34,028 nt of DNA, from contig CAZPMH010000021.1 of the NCBI GenBank assembly GCA_964587815.1, forward strand, positions 1-34,028. The letters are read 5' to 3'. Both the position numbers and the translations under genes were made by a program. Shown in pieces: positions 24,784 to 31,154 of the stretch. The stretch's first letter is position 1. Every line of letters begins with the position of its first letter. The notes below the pieces were generated by a model, which saw only the letters and a program-made list of their open reading frames with translations, was not told the DNA's origin and made no database searches. This DNA comes from UBA1672 sp964587815. Lineage in GTDB: Bacteria > Pseudomonadota > Alphaproteobacteria > Micavibrionales > Micavibrionaceae.

Positions 24784-25376
24784 TGAAAATCAAAGTACTG
24801 GCATGTATGACCGCATGCGCATTTTTAACCCCTATAAACACAAACGCACAGGATGCCCCCATGTCAACAGCGCCAAATATGACAGTCTCTCAGCAAAACG
24901 CACACAGCTACGCCTTCACTCAAATCGGTGGGGATGAGATCAAACTGTCCGATTTAAAAGGAAAGGTCATTCTGGTCGTCAACACCGCGTCAAAATGCGG
25001 CTTTACGGGGCAATATGCAGGATTACAAAATTTACATGAAAAATACGCCGAAAAGGGTCTTGCCGTGATCGGTGTGCCCTCTGGCGACTTTGCGGGACAG
25101 GAATTCGCCAAGGAGGAAGAGGTGAAAAACTTCACAGACGAGAAGTTCGAAATCTCCTTTCCATTGACCGAAATCGCGCATGTAAAAGGCAAAGACGCAC
25201 ACCCGTTTTACAAATGGGCCAATAATCAGGCAGGCTTCCTCGGCGGTCCAAAATGGAACTTCCATAAATATGTCATCGATAAAGACGGAAATTTCGTCAA
25301 AGCCTTCGGTAGTGCCACAAAACCTGAGTCAGATAAAATCGTAAAGGTGATTGAAAAAGAACTCTCAAAAAAGTAA
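24780..25376 (+). CDS. Glutathione peroxidase family protein, exported, Cys-type
   Basis: A 198-residue thiol peroxidase with an N-terminal signal peptide (MMKIKVLACMTACAFLTPINTNA, cleavage near residue 23-24), so probably periplasmic. The catalytic tetrad is visible as Cys73 (NTASKCGFTGQY), Gln107 (SGDFAGQEF), Trp159 and Asn160 (GPKWNFHKYV). Cysteine replaces the selenocysteine of animal enzymes. Such bacterial Cys-GPx proteins usually use thioredoxin rather than glutathione to reduce peroxides. The start overlaps the lipoprotein stop (ATGA). A second ATG in frame at 24783 is an equal alternative. Its place at the end of a photolyase operon suggests a shared response to light and oxidative damage. 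Confidence 0.9.
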   Translation: MMKIKVLACMTACAFLTPINTNAQDAPMSTAPNMTVSQQNAHSYAFTQIGGDEIKLSDLKGKVILVVNTASKCGFTGQYAGLQNLHEKYAEKGLAVIGVPSGDFAGQEFAKEEEVKNFTDEKFEISFPLTEIAHVKGKDAHPFYKWANNQAGFLGGPKWNFHKYVIDKDGNFVKAFGSATKPESDKIVKVIEKELSKK

Positions 25377-25385
25377 AAGTTATCT

Positions 25386-25949
25386 ATGAAAAAACTTTTA
25401 CGAATAATATTTACGACAGCAATTTTATGCTTGTTTTTTGTTCCTGCGAGCATCGCTTCAGATGATTTTATGAATTACAGAGAAAGTGAATATTCACTGA
25501 TTCATACGCTTGAGAAAGTTGATAAAGATGAAGAGGTCTCTATAAAGGTAAAAGAGCCGCGCAAATTGAAGAACGTGAGAGTTTGTTTTCTTCTAGATGA
25601 AATAAATACAACAACCGAAGAGATATCAAATATTTTTTCTGAAGTTGACGTTGTTATGGCCAGAGCGTTTGGAGATGATGCTAAAGGTTACAGAGATATA
25701 CGCAACACGCCTCCTGACTTTGTAAAAGGATATATTCAAGATAAGAAGAATAATATTTACGAATTACATGGAATGAGAATGCTCATGACAGAATGGCGTT
25801 TCTTAAACGGTGGCGTAGATCACCACATAGTATACTCAGTTTATGCATGTACACATATTCAGGGAAACCCAGAAATTATAAAATCAATAAATTTTACATC
25901 CCTTTATGATTTCGACACAAAAGGCTTATTTTTCTACTACGAATACTAA
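25386..25949 (+). CDS. Secreted protein of unknown function
   Basis: A 187-residue protein with a typical signal peptide (KKLLRIIFTTAILCLFFVPASIAS, cleavage near residue 24). The mature part is mixed alpha/beta with two cysteines (RVCFLLDE and YACTHIQG) that may be bridged. No known domain was recognised. The gene is AT-rich (22 of 60 G or C in 25621-25680), lower than its neighbours. It starts nine bases after the glutathione peroxidase stop and may be the last gene of that operon, but the composition suggests a later addition. No clear Shine-Dalgarno precedes the ATG. Confidence 0.7.
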   Translation: MKKLLRIIFTTAILCLFFVPASIASDDFMNYRESEYSLIHTLEKVDKDEEVSIKVKEPRKLKNVRVCFLLDEINTTTEEISNIFSEVDVVMARAFGDDAKGYRDIRNTPPDFVKGYIQDKKNNIYELHGMRMLMTEWRFLNGGVDHHIVYSVYACTHIQGNPEIIKSINFTSLYDFDTKGLFFYYEY

Positions 25950-25980
25950 AGCAGCTGCATAGCCTTATGGATAAGCCTGT

Positions 25981-26958
25981 TTAAATTACGGCTTTCAAAT
26001 GCTGCAGCAATGATTGCGCGCTGTAATAGGCGGCCTCAACGCGACCTTTAATGCACCAATCCCCGCAAGCAGCGAGCTTTTGATCTTTATCAATCAAGGC
26101 CGCCGCGCCATATTGCTGATCAATAAAGGCATAGCGCCAGCGGTGCAAATCGACATGTGCGGCGCGCGCCAAATCCCGATCGAGCAATGCAGACGCATCC
26201 GCAATCATGCGCGCTTTAACCGCGCCCAGATCATCTTCAATATGCTTTTCTGCCCAGTCATTATTGCTGTTAATCACCAGAGCATACCCGCCTGGCCGAC
26301 CGGGCTTAGAGCTGTTCACCGCAACCCACCCAATAGAAGAATCGTTCACAAAAGCCCCTGAAAACCCAAGGTTCAAATCATCTTCAAAGCCGAGCATCAA
26401 GGTAAAGCATCCGAGCATCTGCGTTGTCTTAACCCTGTCATACTCAGCAAAGGAAGGGGGGAGAAGAGCAGCACTTTGCTGCGCGGGAGCAGCGGAGATA
26501 ACCCAATCAAACACGCCCAAATCTGTGCCCGCATCGTCGATCAGCTTCCATTTTGAGCCAGCACGATCAATCGTCTCAACCCGCGTTTGCCGATGCACGG
26601 TCAAACCATCCGCAAGAGCTTTTCCCAAAACATTCATCTTAGGTGCGCAAACATAAGGCTCAAAATCATCTAACTCCTTCGTCACCGCAGCATCGCCATC
26701 GAGCGCAACAAAACGTCCGTCCCATCGCTGAACAATGCCCTGATCCATATAAGGCGCAAGAAACGAACGGAACAAGTCATCTTTAATCGTAAAAAACTGT
26801 GCGCCATGATCAAAATGATACGAATCGGTATAGCGTGTTGGCATCCGCCCGCCAAATCCGCGAGATTTCTCAAAAACGGTAATTTCGGCTGAGCCATGTA
26901 AGCCTTTCGCCAAAGTTAAGCCTGCAAGACCCGCTCCGATAATGGCTATTTTCTCCAT
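25981..26958 (-). CDS. Renalase-like NAD(P)/FAD-dependent amine oxidoreductase
   Basis: A 325-residue FAD protein. The dinucleotide-binding GAGLAGLTLAKGL starts at residue 8, followed by VFEKSRGFGGRMPTRY, the GRxxTR-type loop typical of renalase-like and some amine-oxidase-related proteins. YHFDHGAQFFTIKDD is a further family mark, as is the C-terminal LAACGDWCIKGRVEAAYYS. The chosen start is the ATG at 26958, which has AAGGAA eight bases upstream; the ATG at 26982 has none. Substrate is unknown; bacterial renalases oxidise off-pathway dihydropyridine forms of NAD(P)H. It is convergent with the preceding unknown gene and divergent from ddl. Confidence 0.85.
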   Translation of the reverse strand: MEKIAIIGAGLAGLTLAKGLHGSAEITVFEKSRGFGGRMPTRYTDSYHFDHGAQFFTIKDDLFRSFLAPYMDQGIVQRWDGRFVALDGDAAVTKELDDFEPYVCAPKMNVLGKALADGLTVHRQTRVETIDRAGSKWKLIDDAGTDLGVFDWVISAAPAQQSAALLPPSFAEYDRVKTTQMLGCFTLMLGFEDDLNLGFSGAFVNDSSIGWVAVNSSKPGRPGGYALVINSNNDWAEKHIEDDLGAVKARMIADASALLDRDLARAAHVDLHRWRYAFIDQQYGAAALIDKDQKLAACGDWCIKGRVEAAYYSAQSLLQHLKAVI

Positions 26959-27158
26959 GAATAAATTCCTTAAAACACGCATTTACAACACTGAAAACTC
27001 TAAATGTTTTGACACTGATGTCCAGCATAACAACATTGCATTTTTGTCATGATTGGCTCTAAATCTGGCTTACACATGTATAACCTCGCTTGCAAACTTG
27101 TATTTGAATACGCAATAGGCTAGGTTTTGCAGAACATAAATTGAACAGGGTTATAAAC

Positions 27159-27172
27159 CTTAAAATTTTAAG
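27159..27172. promoter_or_regulatory. Perfect AT-rich palindrome upstream of ddl
   Basis: CTTAAAATTTTAAG, a 14-base perfect palindrome 41 bases before the ddl start, in the 255-base divergent region. An AGGGTT/AACCTT repeat lies just before it. It could be an operator, or just an AT-rich promoter region. Confidence 0.25.
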
Positions 27173-27213
27173 TCTAAAAATTTCACACACATAAATTTTG
27201 GAGAATATATGTC

Positions 27214-28311
27214 ATGTCTACAGGACAAAAAATTAAAATAGGTATCGTTTTCGGAAGTCCAAGCGCGGAACACGAGGTGAGTTTAGCGGGAACAGAAAGC
27301 GTGCTCAATGCATTCTCAAAATTAGATGAATACGAAGCCTGCCCTATCGGCATAGACAAAGACAGTAAATGGTACGCAGGTGAAAACGCACTGCCGACGC
27401 TGATATCAAAAGCAGATGAAGAGATGCTGTTTGTAAAAAACAAAGACGTGCGCCCTGATCAAATCATTGAAGGGGATGAAAACCCGCCGCTAGGTTATAT
27501 TGAAGAGTGTGATTACATCATGTCGATCATCCCGGGCAAGTTCGGCGAAGATGGCGGCCTGCAGGGATTTTTCGAGACATTGGGTAAAACCATCATCGGC
27601 TGTAACGTTCTGGCCTCCGCACTATGCTTTGACAAGGCCTTATTAAAGGCAACACTGGCAGATTACGGCTATGCTGTCACGCCCGGCACATGCATTAAGC
27701 TGGACGAAACCGATATTACGGCAGAATTGTTTGACAGCATCTGCAAAGATCTGGACACGAACAAACTGGTTCTAAAACCGACCGACAACGGCTCCAGCAT
27801 CGGTCTGTCACAGGCTGAAAACTTCGAAGAGTTTAAGGCAGGTATGGAATTAGCCGGCAAATACACCAACCACGTGGTGGTCGAGAAATTCATCCCGCAC
27901 AAGGAAATCGTTGTTGGTGTTATCGGTGAACGCCAAGACCTCATCGTCTCTCACCTCGGCTTATCGAACGAGGCCGTCGGCAAAGTCTACAGCTATGAAG
28001 AGAAATATCTCGTGAATACGCCTTGTATTGTTCCTGCACCACTCAGTGAGGAAATGACCGAGGAAATCACACGCCTGACAAAGGAAATCTACAACGTCAC
28101 AAAATGCTCAGGCTGGGCACGCGTTGACTTCCTGATTGAGAACGGCACAGATCAAATCTATATGAACGAGATCAACACAGTTCCGGGCATGTCCGAACCA
28201 AGCGTATTCCCGCAAGTTTTCAAAAGCGCTGGCTATGATTACCCGAAACTGATCAAAACGATCATCGAAAAATCAATCGCCGCTGAAGAGTTAAGAGCAG
28301 AAGCTGCGTAG
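27214..28311 (+). CDS. ddl: D-alanine--D-alanine ligase
   Basis: Ddl joins two D-alanines with ATP to make the dipeptide for peptidoglycan. The 365-residue product begins IKIGIVFGSPSAEHEVSLAG (family form GG.S.EhevSl), and has the ATP-grasp segments LVLKPTDNGSSIGLS, VEKFIPHKEIVVGVIG and CSGWARVDFLIENG. The metal/D-Ala-binding end is YMNEINTVPGMSEPSVFPQVF. GGAG lies ten bases before the ATG. Length fits the longer DdlA-like forms. The gene sits alone, not with mur/ftsZ cell-wall genes as usual in Proteobacteria, and directly upstream of the ribosomal cluster. Confidence 0.92.
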   Translation: MSTGQKIKIGIVFGSPSAEHEVSLAGTESVLNAFSKLDEYEACPIGIDKDSKWYAGENALPTLISKADEEMLFVKNKDVRPDQIIEGDENPPLGYIEECDYIMSIIPGKFGEDGGLQGFFETLGKTIIGCNVLASALCFDKALLKATLADYGYAVTPGTCIKLDETDITAELFDSICKDLDTNKLVLKPTDNGSSIGLSQAENFEEFKAGMELAGKYTNHVVVEKFIPHKEIVVGVIGERQDLIVSHLGLSNEAVGKVYSYEEKYLVNTPCIVPAPLSEEMTEEITRLTKEIYNVTKCSGWARVDFLIENGTDQIYMNEINTVPGMSEPSVFPQVFKSAGYDYPKLIKTIIEKSIAAEELRAEAA

Positions 28312-28343
28312 TAGGGGATAAACTCTAAATACCCTAACAATGA

Positions 28344-28363
28344 AGAGCCGCTTTTGCGGCTCT
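28344..28363 (+). terminator. Terminator-like hairpin after ddl
   Basis: A perfect eight-base stem AGAGCCGC/GCGGCTCT with a TTTT tetraloop, 32 bases after the ddl stop. The tail AAATTTATCTT is U-rich but not a pure run. Confidence 0.65.
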
Positions 28364-28372
28364 AAATTTATC

Positions 28373-28401
28373 TTGCATTCCCTGATCAGCTCCTCTATGG
28401 T
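28373..28401 (+). promoter_or_regulatory. Possible rplK promoter
   Basis: TTGCAT and TATGGT with 17-base spacing, placed right after the ddl terminator and 133 bases before rplK. Each hexamer is a moderate match. The -10 lies within a CTATGG/CCATAG inverted repeat (28395-28412). Confidence 0.35.
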
Positions 28402-28468
28402 GCGCGCCATAGTGCGGGAGGCTTTCTAACACTAAGACCATGTTTAGAGCCGCACCGCATAAACTCCT

Positions 28469-28501
28469 GCGAAGCAACGCAAACAAGCGTTGTTCGCTTT
28501 T
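28469..28501 (+). terminator. Hairpin plus U-tract in the rplK leader, possible attenuator
   Basis: GCGAAGCAACGC pairs with GCGTTGTTCGC (11 base pairs, one bulged G, AAACAA loop), followed by TTTTG. It lies 32 bases before the rplK start. It may terminate part of the transcripts, or be the site where L1 binds its own mRNA, as known in E. coli. Which of these holds is inference. Confidence 0.45.
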
Positions 28502-28533
28502 GTAAAAAGCTATTGAATATAAGGAGAAACACA

Positions 28534-28962
28534 ATGGCAAAGAAAATCTCGGGTTATATTAACCTGACAATCGCAGGTGGCGCGGCGAACCCGTCTCCAC
28601 CGGTCGGGCCGGCGCTCGGTCAACATGGTGTAAACATCATGGAATTCTGTAAGGCTTTTAACGCCAAAACAGAAGACAGCAAGGGCATTCCAATCCCTGT
28701 TAAAATCACCGTATTCGAAGATCGCTCTTTCGAATTCATCACAAAAACACCACCTGCAAGCTACTTCTTGAAGCAAGCAGCAAAGGTGAAAAGTGGTGCA
28801 AATAACCCAAGCCGCGAAACGGTCGGCCAGGTGCGTAAATCACAGGTGAAAGAAATTGCTGAAAAGAAAATGGAAGATTTGAACGCAAATGACATTGATG
28901 CAGCAATGAAAATTATTGAAGGCTCGGCCCGTTCCATGGGTATCGAAGTCGTGGAGGGTTAA
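28534..28962 (+). CDS. rplK: 50S ribosomal protein L11
   Basis: A 142-residue L11, part of the GTPase-associated centre on 23S rRNA. The signature ANPSPPVGPALGQHGVNIMEF and FCKAFNAKT are near the N-terminus, and the C-terminal RNA-binding domain has GQVRKSQVKEIAEKKM, DLNANDIDAAMKIIEGSARSMGI. The start is the ATG at 28534 with AAGGAG seven bases upstream, giving the normal MAKKISGY N-terminus; an in-frame TTG at 28513 is not used. It is the substrate of PrmA, also in this window. rplA follows after three bases. secE and nusG, usually just upstream, are not here. Confidence 0.97.
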   Translation: MAKKISGYINLTIAGGAANPSPPVGPALGQHGVNIMEFCKAFNAKTEDSKGIPIPVKITVFEDRSFEFITKTPPASYFLKQAAKVKSGANNPSRETVGQVRKSQVKEIAEKKMEDLNANDIDAAMKIIEGSARSMGIEVVEG

Positions 28963-28965
28963 ATC

Positions 28966-29667
28966 ATGGCAAAACCGACAAAGAAAAATAAGGCAATTGC
29001 TGAAAAAATCGATCGTGAAAAGTTCTATGATCTTGCAGAAGCTGTGAAACTTTTAAAAGATTTCGCAAAAGATCGTAAGTTCGACGAAACAATTGAAATT
29101 GCAATGAACTTAAATGTTGACACAAAGCACGCTGACCAACAGGTGCGTGGTATGGTCACATTGCCAAACGGCACAGGCGCAACCGTTCGCGTTGCTGTGT
29201 TCGCAAAAGATGACAAGGCGAAGGAAGCTGAAGCTGCTGGCGCGGACTTGGTAGGTGCAGAAGATTTGGTTGAGAAAATCCAAGGTGGCACAATCGACTT
29301 TGATCGTTGTATCGCAACACCTGACATGATGGGCCTTGTTGGCCGCGTCGCGAAGGTCTTGGGGCCAAAGGGCATGATGCCAAACCCGAAATTGGGCACA
29401 GTGACACCAAACGTTGAAAAAGCCGTAAAAGATGCAAAGGGCGGCGCCCTTGAATTCCGCGCGGAAAAGGCCGGTGTTGTGCACGCACGCGTTGGTAAGG
29501 CGTCATTCAACGAAAAGCAATTGGTCGAAAACATCGCGGCATTCGTTGATGCAATTCAAAAAGCCCGCCCATCCGGTGCGAAGGGGACATTCATCGCGAA
29601 AGTTGCCGTCAGCTCAACAATGGGCCCTGGCCTAAAGTTGGATCTGGACACCGTTCAGGCCGCATAA
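28966..29667 (+). CDS. rplA: 50S ribosomal protein L1
   Basis: A 233-residue L1 of the ribosomal stalk, involved in release of deacylated tRNA and, in E. coli, a translational repressor of the rplKA mRNA. Typical segments are FDETIEIAMNLNVDTKHADQ, MVTLPNGTG, KVLGPKGMMPNPKLGTVT (the RNA-binding signature) and GTFIAKVAVSSTMGPGLKLD at the C-terminus. It starts three bases after the rplK stop, the usual rplKA arrangement. It is followed by 236 bases of regulatory DNA before rplJ. Confidence 0.97.
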   Translation: MAKPTKKNKAIAEKIDREKFYDLAEAVKLLKDFAKDRKFDETIEIAMNLNVDTKHADQQVRGMVTLPNGTGATVRVAVFAKDDKAKEAEAAGADLVGAEDLVEKIQGGTIDFDRCIATPDMMGLVGRVAKVLGPKGMMPNPKLGTVTPNVEKAVKDAKGGALEFRAEKAGVVHARVGKASFNEKQLVENIAAFVDAIQKARPSGAKGTFIAKVAVSSTMGPGLKLDLDTVQAA

Positions 29668-29700
29668 GATAGCGATAATATCGTTATTTAAAGAAAAAAC

Positions 29701-29727
29701 TTGACGAGCCTATTCTAAGCCTATAGT
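29701..29727 (+). promoter_or_regulatory. Promoter-like sequence for rplJL
   Basis: TTGACG followed after 15 bases by TATAGT (or after 17 by TAGTAA). The AAACTTGACnAGC start is shared with the rpoB promoter candidate at 30920. An ACGAGCC/GGCTCGT inverted repeat (29704-29738) overlaps it and might serve instead as an rplA terminator, though a U-run is lacking. Confidence 0.45.
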
Positions 29728-29747
29728 AATCGGCTCGTTAAATTAAA

Positions 29748-29793
29748 TCTGTCCAAGACCGCAGGCACACAATCTAAGCCCTGCATAGATAGA
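29748..29793 (+). ncRNA. L10 leader-like RNA element (rplJL autoregulation)
   Basis: An outer stem TCTGTC/GATAGA (29748-29753 with 29788-29793) encloses an asymmetric internal loop (CAAGACC opposite ATA) and an inner stem GCAGG/CCTGC (29761-29765 with 29780-29784). The CCAAGACCGCAGG context and position upstream of rplJ match what I know of the ribosomal L10 leader, where the L10-L7/L12 complex binds its own mRNA. The internal loop could form the kink-turn required for binding. Structure was drawn by hand. Confidence 0.65.
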
Positions 29794-29804
29794 AAACAAA
29801 GAAA

Positions 29805-29839
29805 ACGAATGTCTTCATTCGTGTTGTTTTTGATTTTTT
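29805..29839 (+). terminator. First terminator/attenuator hairpin in the rplJ leader
   Basis: A perfect seven-base stem ACGAATG/CATTCGT with a TCTT loop, followed by GTTGTTTTTGATTTTTT. It starts 12 bases after the L10-leader-like fold, a layout suggesting transcription attenuation controlled by L10. Confidence 0.7.
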
Positions 29840-29845
29840 GGGCAG

Positions 29846-29875
29846 GTGGTTTGCAAAAATGTAAACCGCTTTTTT
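29846..29875 (+). terminator. Second terminator/attenuator hairpin in the rplJ leader
   Basis: GTGGTTT pairs with AAACCGC (one G-T wobble; ten-base loop), followed by TTTTTT. It comes directly after the first attenuator and ends 28 bases before the rplJ start. Confidence 0.55.
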
Positions 29876-29903
29876 GTTGGAATTTTTATAAGGAGTAAGT
29901 CCT

Positions 29904-30422
29904 ATGGGTATGAGCCGGACACAAAAAGAAGCAGAAGTAAAAGAGCTAAGCGAGCGCTTCTCAAGCGAAGAATTGGTTGTGGTAACACATTATTCCGGTT
30001 TGACTGTTTCAGAACTTTCTGACTTCCGCACACAACTGCGTGCAGAAGGTGCGACATTTAAAGTAACAAAAAACTCTTTGGCGAAATTGGCAATTAAAGG
30101 CACAAAGTTCGAAAAACTTGATGACCTTTTCACGGGCCCGACTGGTGTTGCAACATCCGAAGATCCGGTGGCTGCTGCGAAAATTGCGCACAAATATGCC
30201 AAAGACAATAAAAAATTAATCATCCTTGGTGGAGCGCTTGGTGAAGAAGTGCTGGATGTTAAAGGAATTGAGGCGCTGGCGAAAATGCCTGGCCTTGATG
30301 AGCTACGTGCAACAATCGCCGCGATGATCATGGCGCCTGCACGTAATATCGCGGGCGCGCTGAACGCACCTGGTGGCAAGGTTGCCGGCGCGGTGAAGGC
30401 CGTTGCTGATAAGGCGGAATAA
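29904..30422 (+). CDS. rplJ: 50S ribosomal protein L10
   Basis: A 172-residue L10, base of the L7/L12 stalk. N-terminal LSERFSSEELVVVTHYSGLTV and LRAEGATFKVTKNSLAKLAI are the rRNA-binding region; FTGPTGVATSEDPVAAAKI is characteristic; the C-terminal helix that binds L7/L12 ends KVAGAVKAVADKAE. AAGGAG lies eight bases before the ATG. AGGA (in this Shine-Dalgarno) and TCCT just before the start could pair weakly across five bases. It is preceded by the L10-leader-like RNA and followed 40 bases later by rplL. Confidence 0.96.
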   Translation: MGMSRTQKEAEVKELSERFSSEELVVVTHYSGLTVSELSDFRTQLRAEGATFKVTKNSLAKLAIKGTKFEKLDDLFTGPTGVATSEDPVAAAKIAHKYAKDNKKLIILGGALGEEVLDVKGIEALAKMPGLDELRATIAAMIMAPARNIAGALNAPGGKVAGAVKAVADKAE

Positions 30423-30462
30423 CTTTAAACACTGAATTTTTTTAAACTGAAAGGAACTAAAA

Positions 30463-30840
30463 ATGGCAAATGTAGAACAACTAGCGAAGGATATTGTCGG
30501 TTTGACATTGATGGAAGCATCAGAACTAACAAACATCCTTAAAGATGAGTACGGCATCGAAGCGGCTGCAGGCGCAGTTGCAGTTGCAGCGGCTCCTGGT
30601 GCGGCGAATGACGCTGGCGCAGCTGAAAAAGATGACTTTGATGTTATCTTGGAAGCAGCAGGCGGCAACAAAATCGCTGTTATCAAAGAAGTTCGTGCGA
30701 TCACAGGCCTAGGCTTGAAAGAAGCAAAAGAACTTGTTGAAGCTGGTGGTAAAGCTGTTAAAGAAGGCGCTCCAAAAGCTGAAGCCGAAGAAATCAAAGG
30801 CAAGCTTGAAGCAGCCGGCGCGACAGTCGCACTCAAGTAA
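30463..30840 (+). CDS. rplL: 50S ribosomal protein L7/L12
   Basis: A 125-residue L7/L12, the multicopy stalk protein that recruits translation factors. N-terminal dimerisation segment is KDIVGLTLMEASELTNILKDEYG; an Ala/Gly-rich hinge follows (AAAGAVAVAAAPGAAN); the C-terminal factor-binding domain has FDVILEAAGGNKIAVIKEVR, GLGLKEAKELVEAGGKAVKEG and ATVALK. AAAGGAA precedes the ATG. A strong terminator lies 20 bases after its stop, separating it from rpoB. Confidence 0.97.
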   Translation: MANVEQLAKDIVGLTLMEASELTNILKDEYGIEAAAGAVAVAAAPGAANDAGAAEKDDFDVILEAAGGNKIAVIKEVRAITGLGLKEAKELVEAGGKAVKEGAPKAEAEEIKGKLEAAGATVALK

Positions 30841-30860
30841 TTTTGAGAGTATATCTAATC

Positions 30861-30897
30861 AAGTGTTTTCCGCCATGTCGGTGGAAAGCACTTTTTT
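30861..30897 (+). terminator. Strong intrinsic terminator between rplL and rpoB
   Basis: Bases 30861-30874 pair with 30880-30893 (14 pairs with two G-T wobbles, ATGTC loop), followed by a run of T to 30897. The core is CCGCC/GGTGG. It would end most rplJL transcripts, in place of the partial rplL-rpoB attenuator known in E. coli. Confidence 0.9.
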
Positions 30898-30919
30898 CGG
30901 CTATAAGGCCGAAATAAAC

Positions 30920-30950
30920 TTGACAAGCTGTATCGCTTAGGCCATATAGC
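30920..30950 (+). promoter_or_regulatory. Promoter for rpoB
   Basis: A perfect TTGACA -35 box, with CATATA at 17 bases or TATAGC at 19 bases as -10. It lies just after the rplL terminator and 230 bases before the rpoB start, implying a separate rpoB transcript with a long leader. Confidence 0.6.
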
Positions 30951-31030
30951 TAACAAACTTTATCTGGGATAAAAGTGACATCGCTAATACATACGCAATT
31001 CACACAGGTGTAAAACACCTTATTTAAGAT

Positions 31031-31073
31031 CCGTTTTAAACGCAGGATTTAACAGCGTTAAAGACGGCTTTTT
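31031..31073 (+). terminator. Terminator-like hairpin in the rpoB leader, possible attenuator
   Basis: Bases 31031-31043 pair with 31055-31067 (13 positions with one A-A mismatch and one G-T wobble, 11-base loop), then CTTTTTGCTTT. It lies downstream of the rpoB promoter candidate and 82 bases before the start. A smaller hairpin AGGTGT/ACACCT (31006-31020) stands just before it. Together they suggest a regulated rpoB leader. Confidence 0.6.
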
Positions 31074-31154
31074 GCTTTGGAAGAACGAAATCCGACAAAG
31101 CGAGGCAGAATTAAAGCAATATTGAAACACTTGCAAAAGGGTAGGAAAATAAAC

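Noticed and set aside
24780..25376. Selenocysteine in the glutathione peroxidase
   Set aside because: The catalytic codon is TGC (Cys73), not TGA, and the frame has no internal stop.
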